DNA from: PMNU01 sp035480575
GTDB lineage: Bacteria > Patescibacteriota > Saccharimonadia > Saccharimonadales > UBA4665
Direction of reading: 5' to 3'
Length of the DNA stretch: 17,949 bases
NCBI GenBank assembly: GCA_035480575.1
Contig: DATIHR010000019.1
Span: forward strand, 1-17,949
The notes below the pieces were generated by a model, which worked only from the letters and a program-made list of their open reading frames with translations, did not search any database and was not told the DNA's origin. The translations under genes and the position numbers were made by a program. This document shows positions 14,214-17,949 of the stretch, one piece after another (the first letter of the stretch is position 1; the number at the start of each line of letters is the position of its first letter).

Positions 14214-16250
14214 ATGCAGCCAAATGATGACTTACTGCGTATTAAGGGGGTGGGTAGCGAACTTGCTAAAAAGTTCGCTAGCCTTGGCGTGCATACAATT
14301 GACGAGCTACTATTGTATATCCCCCGTCGCTATGAAGATTATTCGGTTATAACGCCGATTCGCAAACTGCGCCCGGGCCCAATCAGTATTCGTGCCGTTA
14401 TTAAGCAGGCGACCGGCCGGTATGTGCGTCGTGGTATGCACATTACCGAGGCAGTCGCGAGCGACGATACCGATAGCGTGCGCCTTGTGTGGTTCAACCA
14501 GCCATATCGTGCCCCGGCACTGAAGCCAGGTCAAGAGTATTTTATCTCTGGCAATTACGAGCTGAGCCGCCAACGTTTTGCCATTATGAACCCGAGTGCC
14601 GAGCTCGTGAGTGAGTTTCCCGTTAACACTGCCCGCATTGTGCCTGTGTACCGCGAAACAAAGGGCCTTACCAGTAACCAAATCCGTCGTGTTATGCGGG
14701 GCATCGTGCCCGCAATGCAATCATTGCCCGAAACACTCCCAGAATGGCTTATAAACAGTCGCAAACTATTACCGTATGCAGATGCGGTTATGGGTATGCA
14801 TTTTCCGGATACTGCCACCACACTCGCACACGCAAAAGAGCGGCTAGGGTTCGAGGAAGTCTTTGAGCTAACCCTTGCCAGTCTGCTTAATAAATACGAA
14901 TTACTCAAAGATACTGCCCTGGCAATTCCATTCAATAGGCAGTTGGCTCAAACATTCGTAGCCCACCTGCCTTTTACGCTGACCGATGCGCAGCGCAAAG
15001 TTGTGTGGCAAATATATCAGGACATGGAGCGCACGCAACCTATGAACCGCCTTGTTGAGGGCGATGTAGGTTCGGGCAAAACAGTCGTCGCCGCAATGGC
15101 GGCGGTTATGGCTTTAGCCGAGGGATATCAGGTAGCACTAATGGCACCCACCGAGCTCTTGGCCCGCCAACATGCCGACACCTTGTATGCGCTGCTTAAG
15201 CCGCTTGGCATGCACGAGAAGCTTACGCTGCTTGTTGGCGGCCTGAGTGCAAAAGAAAAACAAACTGCTCAGGCACATATTGCCGCCGGGCAGGCCCAGT
15301 TTGTAGTTGGCACTCACGCGCTCATCCAGGAAAAGGTAGACATGCACAAGCTAGGATTAGTTATTGTAGACGAGCAGCATAGGTTTGGTGTCGAGCAACG
15401 CAAGAAGCTTATGGCCAAAGCAGGACACATGCCACATCTTTTGAGCTTAACTGCCACCCCCATCCCGCGTTCCCTCGCGTTAACACTATATGGCGAGCTC
15501 GATGTATCTATTTTGGACACAAAACCGCCCGGTCGGCAGCCGATCGTTACCAAAATCTGTTCACCCAATTCACGTGCACAGCTAAACGAAGCCATAGAAG
15601 CACAGCTTAAGAGCGGTCGCCAAATGTTTACCGTATGCCCGCTTATTACTGAATCGCAGGTGCTTAAGGCGCGCTCAGCCGAGGCTATATACGAGCAGTT
15701 CCGCACCAAAGATTTTAAGGCCTGGCGGGTAGGCCTGTTACATGGCAAGATGAAACCCGCCGAGAAACAGGCAATTATGGAGCAGTTTGTGCGGCACGAA
15801 CTGGACATTTTGGTAAGCACCACGGTTATAGAGGTAGGCGTGGATGTGTCGAACGCCAGTATTATGCTTATAGAAGCAGCCGACCGTTTTGGGTTGGCGC
15901 AGATTCACCAGCTGCGGGGCAGGGTCGGCCGGGGCGGCCACAAAGCGTACTGCTATTTAATGATGAGTGATTCCAGTGCTCCGCCCAAGCGACTCCAGGC
16001 ATTAGAACGAACGCAAGATGGGTTTAAATTAGCCGAGCTCGACCTAAGTTTACGCGGACCTGGTGCTATATATGGCACGATGCAGCACGGTGCCCTCGAT
16101 TTACGTGTTGCCCAGTTAACAGATATAAAGCTTATCGCCTCAGCTCGAAAGGCTGCCCAAGAGTTCATTGATCGTAGCGAAGATTTGTTACAATATAAAC
16201 AGTTACACCAGCACATTACTCGGTTAAGAGCCGTTACGAATTTAAACTAA
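14214..16250 (+). CDS. recG: ATP-dependent DNA helicase RecG
   Basis: RecG regresses stalled replication forks and migrates Holliday junctions. The 678-residue product has normal family layout. An N-terminal wedge/OB domain (about 1-140) begins with a helix-hairpin-helix-like IKGVGSELAKKFASLGVHTIDELLLYIPRRY region. It is followed by the superfamily 2 helicase core with Walker A GDVGSGKT (283-290), DEQH box (386-389), motif III TATPIPRS (413-420) and motif VI LRGRVGRGG near the end. The C-terminal TRG region containing RTQDGFKLAELDLSLRGPG is present. The chain is complete. The next gene starts four bases after the stop, so recG, the phospholipase-C-like gene and rsmD probably form one transcript. 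Confidence 0.97.
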   Translation: MQPNDDLLRIKGVGSELAKKFASLGVHTIDELLLYIPRRYEDYSVITPIRKLRPGPISIRAVIKQATGRYVRRGMHITEAVASDDTDSVRLVWFNQPYRAPALKPGQEYFISGNYELSRQRFAIMNPSAELVSEFPVNTARIVPVYRETKGLTSNQIRRVMRGIVPAMQSLPETLPEWLINSRKLLPYADAVMGMHFPDTATTLAHAKERLGFEEVFELTLASLLNKYELLKDTALAIPFNRQLAQTFVAHLPFTLTDAQRKVVWQIYQDMERTQPMNRLVEGDVGSGKTVVAAMAAVMALAEGYQVALMAPTELLARQHADTLYALLKPLGMHEKLTLLVGGLSAKEKQTAQAHIAAGQAQFVVGTHALIQEKVDMHKLGLVIVDEQHRFGVEQRKKLMAKAGHMPHLLSLTATPIPRSLALTLYGELDVSILDTKPPGRQPIVTKICSPNSRAQLNEAIEAQLKSGRQMFTVCPLITESQVLKARSAEAIYEQFRTKDFKAWRVGLLHGKMKPAEKQAIMEQFVRHELDILVSTTVIEVGVDVSNASIMLIEAADRFGLAQIHQLRGRVGRGGHKAYCYLMMSDSSAPPKRLQALERTQDGFKLAELDLSLRGPGAIYGTMQHGALDLRVAQLTDIKLIASARKAAQEFIDRSEDLLQYKQLHQHITRLRAVTNLN

Positions 16251-16254
16251 ACGT

Positions 16255-17085
16255 ATGTATTCAGGGTTGACACTAACACCGTTGTCCGGGCGGCTAATGG
16301 GAACGCATCAAAAGGTTGACCGTTTGGCCCGGCAAGCGCTTAAGTCGCATTTAACGTGGGATACCCGTTTTCCGGATGCTAAGAGTATTTTGCATTTCGA
16401 GGGAGTCAATGGCCCTGATGCTATAAAGCGTAAAAGCCCTGCCAAAGACGAGCCGTGGCATTACTATTCGCCGTTCGACGAGCACGACACCGCGCTTATA
16501 CATATTATTGGCGACCATTACGACCGTTTAGTGCAATCGCTACAAGACTCGGACGATGTACGCGCGGCATTCGAGGCCGCATGGCTCGCGCACGCCATAG
16601 TAGATGGCTTAACTCCGGCACATCACTATCCTTACGAGCAAAAGTTAACCGAACTACGCGGTGGGCAAGGTATCGAAACGCGCAACACCATAAAAGGTAA
16701 GCTCATTTTGCCCGGCGAAACACGCCGCGAGCAAGTCAAAAACAACTGGGAAATGTGGGGTGCAAAAGGGTTGCTCACCACGCATATTGGATTTGAATGG
16801 GGAATCGCAGTACTTATTACGCCCTACACCGCCAAGCAAGCGGAGCTTACCAAGCACGATGTACAAGAACTAAGTGAATATGGCGTTATCGAACTATTCC
16901 GCCGTAAGGCCAAAGAAATTAGCGCCCTTGGTATGTACGACGCGTACCTTGAGCTCGGCTGGAAGCCAGGGCTAGCACGCATAGCGCGCCAAAAACTTAT
17001 ACCCACCATTGTCCATACGGTAACGCTTGCGTGGTATGGCGCGGCAATCGATGCAGGACTCGCCCAAAAGGTGGTACGACGATGA
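16255..17085 (+). CDS. Zinc-dependent phospholipase C / S1-P1 nuclease-superfamily-like protein
   Basis: The 276-residue protein has no clear named family, but its metal-ligand pattern fits Bacillus cereus phospholipase C, whose zinc ligands are Trp1, His14, Asp55, His69, His118, Asp122, His128, His142 and Glu146. Here the matching residues are His18 (THQKVDRLARQAL), Asp55 (VNGPD), His69 (EPWHYY), His113, Asp117 and His123 (HAIVDGLTPAHH, exact +4 and +6 spacing), then His177 and Glu181 (HIGFE, exact +4). The Asp55-His69 spacing of 14 is also identical. Family members are normally secreted and use a mature N-terminal Trp as a ligand; this one has no signal peptide and no such Trp. Activity and substrate (phospholipid head group or nucleic acid) are therefore open. 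It lies between recG and rsmD, overlapping rsmD by ATGA. Confidence 0.85.
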   Translation: MYSGLTLTPLSGRLMGTHQKVDRLARQALKSHLTWDTRFPDAKSILHFEGVNGPDAIKRKSPAKDEPWHYYSPFDEHDTALIHIIGDHYDRLVQSLQDSDDVRAAFEAAWLAHAIVDGLTPAHHYPYEQKLTELRGGQGIETRNTIKGKLILPGETRREQVKNNWEMWGAKGLLTTHIGFEWGIAVLITPYTAKQAELTKHDVQELSEYGVIELFRRKAKEISALGMYDAYLELGWKPGLARIARQKLIPTIVHTVTLAWYGAAIDAGLAQKVVRR

Positions 17086-17627
17086 GAATTATTGCGGGCG
17101 CTCTAGGCGGGCGGCAATTCGATTCGCCCGGCACCCACCGTACGCACCCCATGAGCGACAAAATGCGCGGCGCACTGTTTAACATTTTAGGCGACGTAAC
17201 CGGCCTAAGCATACTCGATTCATTTGGCGGTAGCGGTGCATTAGGGTTCGAAGCCTTAAGTCGCGGCGCCGACAAGGTGGTCGTTATAGAGACAGATGAG
17301 CCGGCACATCGTGTTATCCAAAGAAATATCGAGCGTTTGGGCCTGCATACATACACCAAATCCATTAATGCTTCCGCCAACGCCTGGCTGCAAACCAATC
17401 CTGATGATATTTTCGATGTCGTATTGTGCGACCCACCCTATGACGACCTGCAGCCCGAGCTGCTTGCGCATCTTGCCGAGCGCGTTACCGAAGAGGGTAT
17501 ATTTGTGCTGTCGTACCCCGCAGGAAAGCAACTGCCAGACTTTACGGGGCTCCAACAAGTAAAACAAAAGGCTTATGGCGACAGCCAGCTAGTATTTTAT
17601 AAACGAATTGACCCCTCTTCATCCTGA
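17082..17627 (+). CDS. rsmD: 16S rRNA (guanine966-N2)-methyltransferase RsmD
   Basis: RsmD methylates N2 of G966 of 16S rRNA in the small ribosomal subunit. The 181-residue protein starts MRIIAGALGGRQF, the typical RsmD N-terminus. It has THPMSDKMRGALFNILGD in place of the usual RPTTDRVRE-LFN, a SAM-binding loop LDSFGGSGALGFEALSRGA and the catalytic DPPY motif in VVLCDPPYDD. I chose ATG 17082 over the upstream GTG at 17031, because the family begins there and it forms an ATGA overlap with the preceding stop. The altered N-terminal motif (Gly where Glu is usual) resembles what I recall from Saccharibacteria and other CPR bacteria and supports that placement. The stop is followed by palindromic repeats. 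Confidence 0.93.
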   Translation: MRIIAGALGGRQFDSPGTHRTHPMSDKMRGALFNILGDVTGLSILDSFGGSGALGFEALSRGADKVVVIETDEPAHRVIQRNIERLGLHTYTKSINASANAWLQTNPDDIFDVVLCDPPYDDLQPELLAHLAERVTEEGIFVLSYPAGKQLPDFTGLQQVKQKAYGDSQLVFYKRIDPSSS

Positions 17628-17636
17628 CCTCCCGTC

Positions 17637-17690
17637 ATCCCGGACTAGATCCGGGATCCAACCCCGTCATTCCGGCCCCCGAGCCGGAAT
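17637..17690. repeat. Two adjacent GTCAT-type palindromic repeat units
   Basis: Unit one is ATCCCGGA (17637-17644), five-base loop, TCCGGGAT (17650-17657). Unit two is ATTCCGGC (17669-17676), six-base loop, GCCGGAAT (17683-17690). Each is preceded by GTC and followed by CCA (GTCAT...ATCCA), so they are two diverged copies of one element, with compensating changes that keep both eight-base stems. Similar GTCATTCCGG / CCGGAATCCA repeats occur in intergenic DNA of many bacteria. A role in transcript ending or mRNA protection is possible; there is no T-run. Confidence 0.8.
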
Positions 17691-17786
17691 CCAGTAAGAA
17701 AGAAAAAGTCCTTATATATTTACGCTTGCAGACCTGATGTCTTTTCTTTCATCACCTCTACTTTTGTCTTCGTCAGCAGTATAAAT

Positions 17787-17816
17787 GTTACTTTTTTGTA
17801 CCGACAAAAAAGTAAC
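17787..17816. terminator. Perfect 13-base-pair A/T-rich hairpin, possible bidirectional terminator
   Basis: GTTACTTTTTTGT (17787-17799) and ACAAAAAAGTAAC (17804-17816) are perfectly complementary around a four-base loop ACCG. On the plus strand it is followed by CAAAAAA; on the minus strand the structure is followed by ATTTATAC, not a long T-run. The stem is A/T-rich, unlike a standard intrinsic terminator, so a repeat element is an equal alternative. Confidence 0.55.
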
Positions 17817-17949
17817 CAAAAAAGCTCTCGGTACGCATCACCAACTCGACTGCTTCCACTAACTCATTCCGGCGCGACAAGAACTCCTTCCACTGCGTTC
17901 CAGTCGGCCCCTCCCTTATATATTGAGATTATTCCGGGGCACGCTTATC

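Larger units (their letters stand above)
17628..17949. other. 322-base gene-free tail with palindromic repeats
   Basis: No open frame of useful length, tRNA or rRNA is visible. It holds the two palindromic units, an A/G-rich stretch (GAAAGAAAA, 17698-17706) whose complement recurs at 17742-17750, the long perfect hairpin at 17787-17816, and a pyrimidine-rich end containing ACTCCTTCC (17883-17891). It appears to be intergenic repeat material before the next transcription unit. Confidence 0.75.

Noticed and set aside
17700..17760. Short minus-strand frame starting MKEKTSGLQA
   Set aside because: Only ten codons in repeat-rich DNA with no convincing promoter or homology.
1548..17891. ACTCCTTCC at 1548-1556 in the palindrome and at 17883-17891 in the tail, suggesting one repeat family
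   Set aside because: Only nine bases match exactly, with loose similarity around them; not enough to call a shared family without a genome search.

Overview
The window looks like a chromosomal housekeeping segment from a small-genome bacterium of the Candidate Phyla Radiation, most likely a Saccharibacterium (TM7). This is an inference from the style of several proteins (the RsmD N-terminus, the short YacL-like PIN/TRAM protein, the membrane HExxH protein), tight gene packing, UGA used as a normal stop, and base composition near one half G+C by eye. There is no CRISPR array, tRNA, rRNA or insertion sequence. The 15 protein genes cover nearly everything. The only gene-free stretch over 300 bases is the last 322 bases.

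Left (1-1656): the 3' part of nusA, then an unrecognised gene overlapping its stop codon. Next comes a 190-base intergenic region with a 156-base length-symmetric imperfect palindrome that runs into a CIRCE (HrcA) operator and a near-consensus promoter for clpC.

Centre-left (1657-7712): clpC, a membrane-anchored HExxH metalloprotease-like protein with a coiled-coil tail, a small coiled-coil protein, radA and a PIN/TRAM (YacL-like) protein, all on +. This keeps the Firmicute clpC-radA-(disA)-yacL order, but disA is absent and two other genes sit between clpC and radA. A class A penicillin-binding protein follows on the opposite strand (7753-10656).

Right (10657-17949): a divergent promoter region, tyrS with an altered HIGH motif, an overlapping membrane-protein gene, a SAM methyltransferase, an unrecognised 161-residue protein, and recG. 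Then comes a protein that carries the ligand pattern of zinc-dependent phospholipase C / S1-P1 nucleases but no signal peptide, followed by rsmD overlapping it. The window closes with palindromic intergenic repeats and a long A/T-rich perfect hairpin.

A recurring feature is promoter placement. At least six genes have a -10 box ending only 6-11 bases before the start codon, which predicts leaderless or nearly leaderless mRNAs. Three others (the PBP gene, tyrS and the 161-residue gene) have an extended -10 and a leader of at most about 20 bases. No previously undescribed multi-gene system is demonstrated. The best leads are the clpC control region with its palindrome, the compact promoter architecture, the cytoplasmic phospholipase-C-like protein, the TyrRS motif change, and the four-codon reading frame overlapping the radA start.
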